Source: Rhodospirillaceae bacterium (GTDB taxonomy: Bacteria > Pseudomonadota > Alphaproteobacteria > Puniceispirillales > Puniceispirillaceae). From it: a DNA stretch of 12,159 bases. This document shows, piece after piece, positions 1-5,922 of this stretch (position 1 is its first letter; each line of letters begins with the position of its first letter). A program made the translations under genes and the position numbers. Under the pieces are notes generated by a model. That model ran no database searches. It worked only from the letters and a program-made list of their open reading frames with translations, and was not told the origin of the DNA. The stretch is taken from contig PCBG01000006.1 in assembly GCA_002731315.1 (NCBI GenBank), positions 1 to 12,159 of the forward strand, read 5' to 3'.

Positions 1-783
1 CAATCCAGGGCGAGATGGTGTAACGATGTGGATAAACGCTGCCATCTTGGGTCTTGCGACAGAGAATATCTCTCCAGCCTGTTGTGGAGTGGTGTGGTGC
101 TGGAGGATTCTCGCTATCTCGGGAAATTTCAGGAGTGTCTCATCCGCCGCACCAACTGAGTGGAAAAACAGATCGGCATTGGCGGCGATCTTAGCCACTG
201 AGCGGTCATTGTTTGAGTCGCCCCCGATTACGACTGACCGTCCAGCATAGTCGATCCGATATCCCCAATTGGGCTTAATCATTTTTCCGTGAAATATTTC
301 GAAAGACGTTACTTTGAGGCCATTCTCATTAAAGAGAACCCCGCACTCCGAATGCGAAGCCACCTCTATATGTGTTCCTTCAATAGGTAGTTTCTGGTCT
401 GCAACCCTTATCCGTATGTCGTCCGCAAACGCTATGCGGTGACCGTCTATGAGCGCCTGCACCCCAATTGGTCCTGCAACTTTGAGAGGTTTGCTTCGTC
501 CGCCACCAGCCGGCAACCAGGAACCAAGCCAGAAATCTGCAAAGCCAACTGTGTGATCCGAATGGTAATGTGTGAAAAATAATCTGTCGATCTGCGCTGG
601 CGCTATGCCTGCCTGTACAAGCCGTTGCGCGACGCCTCTACCAGTATCGAACAATAAGCGGAAATTGGCAGCCTCAACCAGAATGCTCTGGCTACAGCGG
701 GACGGGTTGTATACTGGAGTACCAGTGCCGAGTGTGGTCACGACGAGATCAGAATGTGAGGGTCTTGTTTGAGATGTCGGCAT
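1..783 (-). CDS. MBL-fold metallo-hydrolase, RNase Z/AtsA-like (partial, 3' end missing)
   Basis: An open frame of 261 codons runs from ATG at 783 to the left edge without a stop, so the C-terminus is missing. The protein is a metallo-beta-lactamase-fold hydrolase. It starts with the usual beta strand and GTG turn (residues 19-21), then FDTG (46-49), and the metal motif HYHSDH (72-77). Further candidate ligands are His165 in FHG, Asp189 in GGDS and the HHTTPQQAGEI segment (229-239), which resembles RNase Z and arylsulfatase AtsA-type hydrolases. There is no signal peptide, so it should act in the cytoplasm. The substrate cannot be told. An in-frame TGA lies nine sense codons upstream, which supports this start; an AGGA lies further upstream than usual. 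ATA occurs about nine times and AGA, AGG and TTA also appear, so codon use differs from the GC-richer genes to the right. It shares strand with the DUF1989 gene but is separated from it by 366 bases. Confidence 0.85.
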   Translation of the reverse strand, partial: MPTSQTRPSHSDLVVTTLGTGTPVYNPSRCSQSILVEAANFRLLFDTGRGVAQRLVQAGIAPAQIDRLFFTHYHSDHTVGFADFWLGSWLPAGGGRSKPLKVAGPIGVQALIDGHRIAFADDIRIRVADQKLPIEGTHIEVASHSECGVLFNENGLKVTSFEIFHGKMIKPNWGYRIDYAGRSVVIGGDSNNDRSVAKIAANADLFFHSVGAADETLLKFPEIARILQHHTTPQQAGEIFSVARPKMAAFIHIVTPSRPGL

Positions 784-832
784 ATGTTTTTTGAATTCTA
801 TTCCTATGTGTCAGAAGTGCCGTAGGTGCACT

Positions 833-859
833 ATAATAAATTTTTTAGAAAGCTAGCAA
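833..859 (-). promoter_or_regulatory. Weak candidate promoter for the MBL-fold gene
   Basis: On the minus strand, TTGCTA (859-854) precedes TATTAT (838-833) by 15 bases in a very AT-rich patch, 50 bases before the ATG at 783. The -10 matches the sigma-70 consensus in five of six positions, but the spacer is short and the -35 is only 4/6. This is pattern matching only. Confidence 0.25.
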
Positions 860-860
860 A

Positions 861-887
861 TCAAGGTCCGTTGTCCAGGAACCTTGA
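861..887. repeat. Hairpin TCAAGGT/ACCTTGA in the 784-1149 gap
   Basis: Perfect 7-bp arms TCAAGGT (861-867) and ACCTTGA (881-887) enclose a 13-base loop. An alternative, mutually exclusive pairing is GGTCCG (865-870) with CGGACC (892-897). On the minus strand the structure is followed by a T-rich run, so it may terminate the DUF1989 transcript, or it may be an operator just upstream of the MBL-gene promoter patch. The rest of the 784-1149 gap shows no gene I can support. Confidence 0.4.
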
Positions 888-1149
888 GCCGCGGACCGTG
901 GCCTTAGATCTCGGATCAGGGGTTAGTAGGGCTGGTTGCTAGATCTGGATCGACTTGGCTCGAGGGGTGTGGCGCATGTTCTGGGTGCTTGCGGCTCGGC
1001 CATGGGACGGGTGATGGATGGGTAGAGAATTTACCGCAACCGAACCAGTTTCAGATCGAAATCAGCCATCAGGAAGTGCTCTTCCACAACAGCGCTGGGG
1101 GTAAAGCCGGCGACCAATCCCAAGCCCGCCCTAACGCCGGGCTGGCAGA

Positions 1150-2007
1150 TCACAGCCCGTGTTGCCGGTTATATCCATTCGCAGGCGGAGACTGCCACGC
1201 GCCAAGCGCGCCGACGGGCGGCACAAACACTTCTACCAGCAACGGATGACAGCTGGCGACATCACTAGAATGTTCGCTAGAGCAGTCGCCGCCGGGGCAG
1301 GCTGACAGGGCGCCAAGCAGATCGATTTCAGCAAAGAATTCCAGATAGTCGCCGGGCCGGACTGGGCTGGCCTTCATAAAATACTGACCTGAATCACGCG
1401 TAAAGCCGGTACACATGAACACATTCAGCACGTCATGAACCATATGTTCGATCTCGGTCACCGGCATGCCTGTTTCTGCTGCCATAACGCGTGACAGATT
1501 GGAGTGACAGCAATTATGATACTGGCCACCAGACAGTAGGTTGTTCGTATAGGGATCGCAGCGCGTACCGATCACATCATGGACCGCGCCGCCAAATTCA
1601 TCGATCCCATACCAGCCCAGCGTGTCCTGTATGATGGTGGCCATCGGGCGCAGAAAGGGCATCGATGACCACATTCTGTCACCAACGGTAATATGTGTGC
1701 CTTGCAAAGCGCGTGTCTTGCCGGAATAGAAGTGTTCAGCGAAATTGTCCGCAGCCCAAAGATTCAGGTCACCAACCTGAGGCCCCTCAACGCAACTGAT
1801 CCGGAAGAATTGCCCAGCCGCCGCGCGAAAACATCCCGCATCACGCGGTTGGACCAAAACTTCATTAACCTTTTCGGCGCTGGTACGCGCCTCCCGGTAA
1901 AGGTCAAGGTCAGGTGAGGCCAACGTATGGTTTGGATAGACGATGACGGGGCGCACCGCACGCCGTGCAGCGGAATCTTTCGGTGTGTGATCTGATGGCG
2001 TCTTCAT
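1150..2007 (-). CDS. DUF1989 (urea carboxylase-associated) family protein
   Basis: A 285-residue protein of family DUF1989 (PF09347). Recognisable blocks are GDLNLW (79-84), TRCDPYTN (148-155), QYHNCCHSN (162-170) and ACPGGDCSSEHS (236-247). Cys150, Cys166/167 and Cys237 are the likely zinc ligands, by analogy with the Cys-bound zinc of the DUF1989 domain in trimethylamine N-oxide demethylase. Family members also form carboxyguanidine deiminase and accompany urea carboxylase. No tetrahydrofolate (GcvT-like) domain is attached, so it is not a full TMAO demethylase. I chose ATG 2007 because AAGAAGGAG lies about ten bases upstream; the frame stays open to 2124, but those extra residues look non-family. 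It is transcribed away from the ABC importer at 2452 and may share its control region. It probably acts on a small C-N compound in the cytoplasm; this function is inferred. There is no urea carboxylase or guanidine gene in the window. Confidence 0.88.
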   Translation of the reverse strand: MKTPSDHTPKDSAARRAVRPVIVYPNHTLASPDLDLYREARTSAEKVNEVLVQPRDAGCFRAAAGQFFRISCVEGPQVGDLNLWAADNFAEHFYSGKTRALQGTHITVGDRMWSSMPFLRPMATIIQDTLGWYGIDEFGGAVHDVIGTRCDPYTNNLLSGGQYHNCCHSNLSRVMAAETGMPVTEIEHMVHDVLNVFMCTGFTRDSGQYFMKASPVRPGDYLEFFAEIDLLGALSACPGGDCSSEHSSDVASCHPLLVEVFVPPVGALGAWQSPPANGYNRQHGL

Positions 2008-2114
2008 GCCAGGCGAGCTCCTTCTTGGTACGGGAAAGCGGCCTACTATTTTGGCAAAGCATTCTGGTAGATGCCAGATGCAAACGACAGCGCCACAAAC
2101 AATCCAAACCATCC

Positions 2115-2132
2115 GGCCAAACAACCAAAATG
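2115..2132 (+). repeat. Direct repeat copy 1, GGCCAAACAACCAAAATG
   Basis: First copy of an 18-bp motif, matching the copy at 2188-2205 with one mismatch (GGCC versus GGCA at the fourth base). The two starts are 73 bp apart, close to seven helical turns, so a bound dimer or oligomer could contact both on one DNA face. It lies upstream of both divergent genes. Confidence 0.7.
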
Positions 2133-2187
2133 AAAAAGGCTCTCTCCGAATCGCTATGTTGTGCGAGCCGAGGTCGAACCCGGACTT

Positions 2188-2205
2188 GGCAAAACAACCA
2201 AAATG
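2188..2205 (+). repeat. Direct repeat copy 2, GGCAAAACAACCAAAATG
   Basis: Second copy of the 18-bp motif, sharing the 14-bp core AAACAACCAAAATG (2192-2205) exactly with the copy at 2115-2132. It is a candidate operator half for a regulator acting on the importer and/or the DUF1989 gene. Confidence 0.7.
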
Positions 2206-2373
2206 TTAGTCCGATTTGTTCTTTAATCACAAAAGTCGATTGGCCTGTGCATCAAAATTACGAATTTGGCCAGTCGTCTCATCTGAAAATTTCAATCTAT
2301 CCTGATTCTACCAAAAAACGTCGTGATTCGACCCGATACATATTATGGTGTAACCTACCGTTTGCGGGTGCGA

Positions 2374-2420
2374 ATGCCGGGCCAGATCTTCCGTTCTGGC
2401 GTGAACATGGCAACCGGCAT
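2374..2420 (+). promoter_or_regulatory. Nested stem-loop in the leader of the binding-protein gene
   Basis: An outer 7-bp stem ATGCCGG (2374-2380)/CCGGCAT (2414-2420) is followed directly on its 5' side by an inner 6-bp stem GCCAGA (2381-2386)/TCTGGC (2395-2400) with an 8-base loop, leaving 2401-2413 unpaired. The element ends 31 bases before the ATG at 2452, so it would lie in the 5' leader and could affect mRNA stability or translation. I do not recognise a known riboswitch class in it. Confidence 0.45.
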
Positions 2421-2451
2421 CATATCAAATTAATTGGTGAGGACACATTAA

Positions 2452-3465
2452 ATGAAGAAACTTCTTGCAACAGCAGCTATCGCTGGCGGAGCACTTTTTG
2501 GGCTGGCCGGTCAGGCTTCTGCAGATGGGCATTGCGGCTCCCTAACTATGGCTGAAATGAACTGGGCATCAGCTGAGCTGATGGCTAATGTCGACAAGGT
2601 GATCCTTGAAGAGGGCTATGGTTGTGAAGTGGAGCTAGTCGCAGGCGCGACAATGCCAACCTTTACGTCTATGAATGAAAAGGGCGAGCCTGATGTCGCT
2701 GGTGAGCTTTGGATCAACGCTGTGCGTGAGCCACTTTTCAAGGCCATGGATGAGGGCCGCCTGATGTCAGCGGTTAAAGGGCCAATTACACAACTCGGTG
2801 AAGGCTGGTGGGTGCCACCACACACAGCAAAGGCACATCCTGAAATCGTGACAGATATCGATGCGCTGCTGGCGCGCCCTGATCTGTTTCCGCATCCCGA
2901 AGATTCATCAAAGGGTGCCTTTGTAGGGTGCCCAGCGGGCTGGGGTTGCCAGTTGGCAAACAACAACCTGTACCGTGCCTTCGAAATGGAAAAGAAAGGT
3001 TGGCTGCTGGTTGATCCAGGTTCAGCCGCAGGTCTGGACGGCTCTATGGCTAAGGCTGCCGAGCGCGGCGAGAACTGGTTCGGCTATTACTGGTCACCGA
3101 CTGCCATGATCGGCAAGTATAGCATGGTGCCAGTCGATATGGGCGAATGGGGTGGTTCCGAGAATTGGGACGGCTGCATCGTGAAGGCTGAGCAAGATTG
3201 TGCGGATCCGAAGCCTTCCTCGTGGACACTCTCGGAGGTTCACACTGTAGTCACTTCAGATTTTGCAAGCCGTGGTGGTCCCGCTGTTGACTATCTTAAG
3301 TCGCGGATCTTTCCTGGTCCGATCATGAACGGCATGCTGGTCTGGATGGGAGAGGAGCAGGCAGGCGGCGCTGATGCTGCTATTGAATTCCTGATCCAGC
3401 ACGAAGATCTGTGGACGGCATGGGTATCTGCTGACGCAGCGGCCAAGATCAAAGCATCGCTCTAG
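2452..3465 (+). CDS. ABC importer substrate-binding protein, glycine betaine/proline/TMAO type (OpuAC fold)
   Basis: A 337-residue periplasmic binding protein of the OpuAC family (PF04069) that captures a quaternary-amine-like compound and delivers it to the permease encoded next. It begins with a clear Sec signal peptide: MKK, a hydrophobic stretch, and cleavage expected after QASA (residue 24). The mature part is rich in tryptophan (W38, W87, W119, W120, W164, W209, W214, W258), which suits the aromatic cage these proteins use to hold trimethylammonium groups. Six cysteines (28, 58, 160, 166, 242, 250) could make three disulfides. The start at ATG 2452 is supported by GAGGA about ten bases upstream and by the signal peptide. 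The gene heads a three-gene transporter operon and is followed by a strong hairpin. Glycine betaine, TMAO, choline or a related compound are all possible; sequence reading alone cannot choose. TmoX-like TMAO binding is one option. Confidence 0.9.
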   Translation: MKKLLATAAIAGGALFGLAGQASADGHCGSLTMAEMNWASAELMANVDKVILEEGYGCEVELVAGATMPTFTSMNEKGEPDVAGELWINAVREPLFKAMDEGRLMSAVKGPITQLGEGWWVPPHTAKAHPEIVTDIDALLARPDLFPHPEDSSKGAFVGCPAGWGCQLANNNLYRAFEMEKKGWLLVDPGSAAGLDGSMAKAAERGENWFGYYWSPTAMIGKYSMVPVDMGEWGGSENWDGCIVKAEQDCADPKPSSWTLSEVHTVVTSDFASRGGPAVDYLKSRIFPGPIMNGMLVWMGEEQAGGADAAIEFLIQHEDLWTAWVSADAAAKIKASL

Positions 3466-3487
3466 GACCGATGTAACCGCACTTTAT

Positions 3488-3514
3488 GGCCTGCCAGAAA
3501 TCATCTGGCAGGCC
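3488..3514 (+). terminator. Strong hairpin between binding-protein and permease genes (likely attenuator)
   Basis: A perfect 11-bp stem GGCCTGCCAGA (3488-3498)/TCTGGCAGGCC (3504-3514) with loop AATCA is followed by TGTTCTTT. It starts 23 bases after the binding-protein stop codon and ends 40 bases before the permease start. A partial terminator or 3'-end-stabilising hairpin here is the usual way to make more binding protein than membrane components. Confidence 0.75.
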
Positions 3515-3554
3515 TGTTCTTTAATTGGCTTACAGCAGGTTCCGAGGTGTCAAA

Positions 3555-4445
3555 ATGGACTTTCTGACTGAATTTCCGGAAATGGGAAGGCAGGACTTAC
3601 GTGATTTCAAAAAGGGCATAGACGCCTCTTTCAAGGAATTTTCCAGAACCTATGGGGACGCGCTGGAAACTTTTTTTGAGCCGTTGCTTTGGTTTCTCGT
3701 TTGGCTTGAAAAGCTTCTGACAAACGCATGGTGGCCCGTCGTAATAATCGTCATTGCTGCCTTCGCCTGGCTTGGATCTCGCAACTGGAAGCTGGTTGCC
3801 GGCACGATCCTGTCATTCCTTGTCATTGGTTATCTTGGCATGTGGGAAGATACGATGGCGACACTTGCTATTATCTCAGTCGCCACGTTGCTTTGTATTA
3901 GCATCGGCATTCCTCTTGGTATTTGGATGGCAAAGTCAAACCGAGTGCAAGCCGCCATCACCCCTGTTCTTGACGTCATGCAGACGATCCCGAGCTTTGT
4001 GTATTTAATCCCGGTGGTGATGCTTCTTGGCATCGGCAAGGTCCCTGGTCTCATCGCCGTATGTATTTACGCTATTCCACCGATTGTGCGCCTGACCAAT
4101 CTAGGGATTCGTCTTGTAGACAAAGAAGTGCTGGAAGCCGCGGATGCCTTTGGCGCGGACTATCGCCAGCGTTTGTTTGGTGTACAAATCCCGCTGGCGC
4201 TACCAAATATTTTTGCCGGGGTGAACCAGACGATCATGATGTCGCTTGCAATGGTCGTGATCGCATCAATGATCGGGGTGAAGGGACTTGGTCTGCCGGT
4301 GCTGCGCGCCATTTCCAATCAGTATCTGGCACTTGGCCTTTTAAATGGTCTTGCAATTGTGACGCTGGCGATCATTTTCGACCGTGTATCACAACAATAT
4401 GGACGGCGGCTGCAGGCGCATCGCGAGGGGGCAGATCATGGCTGA
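3555..4445 (+). CDS. ABC importer permease, ProW/OpuAB-like
   Basis: A 296-residue inner-membrane permease (PF00528, BPD_transp_1) of the betaine/proline importer class. Residues 1-45 form a charged, soluble N-terminus as in ProW-type proteins. Hydrophobic segments lie at roughly 60-73, 79-95, 101-124, 148-175, 227-243 and 258-275. The cytoplasmic EAA loop that docks on the ATPase is visible: EAADAFGADYRQRLFGVQIP (194-213). I chose ATG 3555 because GAGGT lies seven bases upstream; the frame also holds an upstream TTG (3525) without comparable support. The 3' end overlaps the ATPase start by eight bases (4438-4445), so translation is probably coupled. The importer likely works as a homodimer of this protein with two ATPase subunits. 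Confidence 0.92.
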   Translation: MDFLTEFPEMGRQDLRDFKKGIDASFKEFSRTYGDALETFFEPLLWFLVWLEKLLTNAWWPVVIIVIAAFAWLGSRNWKLVAGTILSFLVIGYLGMWEDTMATLAIISVATLLCISIGIPLGIWMAKSNRVQAAITPVLDVMQTIPSFVYLIPVVMLLGIGKVPGLIAVCIYAIPPIVRLTNLGIRLVDKEVLEAADAFGADYRQRLFGVQIPLALPNIFAGVNQTIMMSLAMVVIASMIGVKGLGLPVLRAISNQYLALGLLNGLAIVTLAIIFDRVSQQYGRRLQAHREGADHG

Positions 4446-5487
4446 CAACATCAAAATCAAGATCAGCAATCTCTACAAAGTGTTTGGCAGCAATCCTGCC
4501 GCGGCCATGAGACATGTCCTCAATGGGGCGAGCAAACAAGACCTTCTGGACGAACACGGACATGTGCTTGGCCTGCGCGATATCAACATTGATATTCCGG
4601 AGAAGCGCATTCAGGTGATCATGGGCCTTTCCGGTTCCGGCAAGTCAACTCTCATTCGCCACATCAATAGGCTCATCGAGCCGACCGAGGGGAAAATGAT
4701 TGTGGATGGCGAGGATGTGCTGGCCATGTCGCCAGATGATCTGCGCCAGTTCCGGCGCAACAAACTGTCGATGGTGTTCCAGAAGTTTGCGCTTCTGCCT
4801 CACCGTACGGTGGCGCAGAATGCCGCTTATGGCCTGACCATTCAGGGTATTTCCGAAGGCGAGGCAACCGAGCGCGCCCAGCGCTGGATTGACCGCGTTG
4901 GTCTTGGTGGCTTTGAAAACCACTATCCAGCACAATTGTCTGGTGGCATGCAGCAGCGTGTCGGCCTGGCGCGTGCCCTAGCAACCGATGCGCCAATCCT
5001 GCTCATGGACGAGGCATTTTCCGCGCTTGATCCACTGATCCGGACCGACATGCAGGATATTCTCCTAGACCTGCAGGACGAGCTCCATAAGACTATCGTC
5101 TTCATCACACATGACCTTGATGAGGCCCTGCGGATTGGTGATCAGATTTCCATCCTGCGGGACGGCGAGGTGATCCAGCAGGGTGATCCACAGGATATCA
5201 TCATACGGCCTGAAGACGACTATATCTCTGACTTTATCAAGGATATCAATCGTGGCCGTGTCATCGAGGTGCGTTCCATCATGTCAAAGGCTTCGCGTGC
5301 AACTGGTCCAAAAATGACGGCCAACACCGCGCTGGAAGATGCATTGCAGTCACTGGCTGCTGCTGGTACGGACACAGGTTCCGTCGTTGATGAGGATGGC
5401 AAAACCATAGGCAAAATCGAGCTGAATGCGGCGATCTCAGCCATGGCGCGTCCAGAACGTGACAAGGGAACACCGCGCTACAAGTAA
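4438..5487 (+). CDS. ABC importer ATP-binding protein, ProV/OpuAA-like with one CBS-like segment
   Basis: A 349-residue ATPase that powers the importer. The N-terminal extension ending in GHVLGL (41-46) is typical of ProV/OpuAA. Walker A is GLSGSGKST (63-71), the Q-loop is Q115 in VFQKF, the signature is LSGGMQQR (167-174), Walker B is ILLMDE (187-192), the D-loop follows as SALD, and the switch histidine is H225 in FITHD. After the nucleotide-binding domain, residues about 275-337 look like one CBS repeat (TALEDALQSLAAAG, then SVVDEDGKTIGKIE) rather than the tandem pair of E. coli ProV, which is about 400 residues long. In OpuA-type importers the CBS pair senses ionic strength, so regulation here may differ. 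The ATG at 4438 has GAGGGG upstream and overlaps the permease stop. Confidence 0.93.
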   Translation: MADNIKIKISNLYKVFGSNPAAAMRHVLNGASKQDLLDEHGHVLGLRDINIDIPEKRIQVIMGLSGSGKSTLIRHINRLIEPTEGKMIVDGEDVLAMSPDDLRQFRRNKLSMVFQKFALLPHRTVAQNAAYGLTIQGISEGEATERAQRWIDRVGLGGFENHYPAQLSGGMQQRVGLARALATDAPILLMDEAFSALDPLIRTDMQDILLDLQDELHKTIVFITHDLDEALRIGDQISILRDGEVIQQGDPQDIIIRPEDDYISDFIKDINRGRVIEVRSIMSKASRATGPKMTANTALEDALQSLAAAGTDTGSVVDEDGKTIGKIELNAAISAMARPERDKGTPRYK

Positions 5488-5517
5488 ACATACTTTTGAA
5501 CTATATCGTGCAGCATC

Positions 5518-5539
5518 AGGCCCGCTTTTTGGCGGGCCT
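5518..5539. terminator. Hairpin between convergent operons
   Basis: An 8-bp GC-rich stem AGGCCCGC (5518-5525)/GCGGGCCT (5532-5539) with loop TTTTTG lies 30 bases after the ATPase stop and 36 bases from the stop of the convergent operon. The downstream T-run is short (ATTTC), so termination may be imperfect. It may serve both converging transcripts. Confidence 0.65.
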
Positions 5540-5575
5540 ATTTCATGGCAGCAATGCAATTTGTCCGGCGTCCTG

Positions 5576-5917
5576 TCAGGATCCAGAATCCGTATCGGTA
5601 TCGGTATCCATGAGATAATGATGCAGGCTGCCATTCAGATATGTTTCGAAAAAACCCGGCAGCAGATCACGTGATTCATAGCGCGCCGGACTGTCAAGCG
5701 CCCTTGACATGGCTGCGCGGTCCAGATAGGTGATTGCGAGGATCAGCGGAATTTCTGGCCCACCATCATCCTGCTCGACGCCATACATCACGCGCACTTC
5801 CTCAGCCCCGTCAAATTGCCGCCAGAGTGGGGCCAGGACATCTTCGACATACCGGCGCATGGCGGTATCCTGCCCGTCGCGCACGCGCCCGTGGAAAATC
5901 GCAAGCCGCGTCAGCAT
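5576..5917 (-). CDS. Small protein, probable dimeric alpha-beta-barrel fold, Asp-Thr repeat tail
   Basis: A 113-residue protein, last gene of the six-gene operon. It is preceded by GGGGAGGA, which overlaps the end of the ThDP-enzyme gene, and starts five bases after that gene's stop, so translation is coupled. The start LTRLAIFHGRV, a helix around residues 15-33 (GQDTAMRRYVEDVLAPLW) and a second strand-helix pattern suggest a ferredoxin-like dimeric alpha-beta barrel, as in EthD, Dabb or antibiotic-monooxygenase-like proteins. I cannot assign a specific family. Such proteins often act as small isomerases, cyclases or accessory proteins in degradation operons. The C-terminus MDTDTDTDSGS comes from a 6-bp DNA repeat (5592-5609) and is probably a disordered tail. 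Confidence 0.75.
   Translation of the reverse strand: MLTRLAIFHGRVRDGQDTAMRRYVEDVLAPLWRQFDGAEEVRVMYGVEQDDGGPEIPLILAITYLDRAAMSRALDSPARYESRDLLPGFFETYLNGSLHHYLMDTDTDTDSGS
5592..5609. repeat. Three-copy 6-bp tandem repeat (GTATCG)
   Basis: GTATCG, GTATCG, GTATCC in tandem encode the Asp-Thr repeat at the C-terminus of the small protein on the minus strand. Copy-number change would alter tail length by two residues without breaking the frame. Confidence 0.7.
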
Positions 5918-5922
5918 GGCCG

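Larger units (their letters stand above)
2008..2451. promoter_or_regulatory. Divergent control region between DUF1989 gene and ABC importer
   Basis: This 444-base non-coding stretch separates two divergent transcription units and must hold both promoters. It contains a pair of 18-bp direct repeats and a nested stem-loop, listed separately. TATTAT at 2341-2346 could be a -10 for the importer, but I find no convincing -35 at the right distance. Frames crossing it in either direction have no family resemblance and overlap real genes. Confidence 0.6.

Noticed and set aside
861..897. Possible tRNA or small structured RNA
   Set aside because: Only short competing stems are present, with no cloverleaf, T-loop or CCA end.
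989..1249. Open frame of 86 codons on the plus strand
   Set aside because: It overlaps the 3' end of the DUF1989 gene antisense and has low-complexity, non-protein-like composition.
1150..2007. DUF1989 protein as a full TMAO demethylase
   Set aside because: It lacks the C-terminal tetrahydrofolate-binding domain and is far too short.
2008..2124. Longer N-terminus for the DUF1989 protein
   Set aside because: The extra 39 residues are unlike the family, and a strong ribosome-binding site sits before ATG 2007.
1965..2555. Open frame of 196 codons on the plus strand across the divergent control region
   Set aside because: It overlaps the start of the binding-protein gene in another frame and the DUF1989 gene on the other strand, has no family resemblance and no ribosome-binding site.
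3525..3554. TTG start ten codons upstream for the permease
   Set aside because: It lies just after the hairpin with no good ribosome-binding site, while ATG 3555 has GAGGT at proper spacing.
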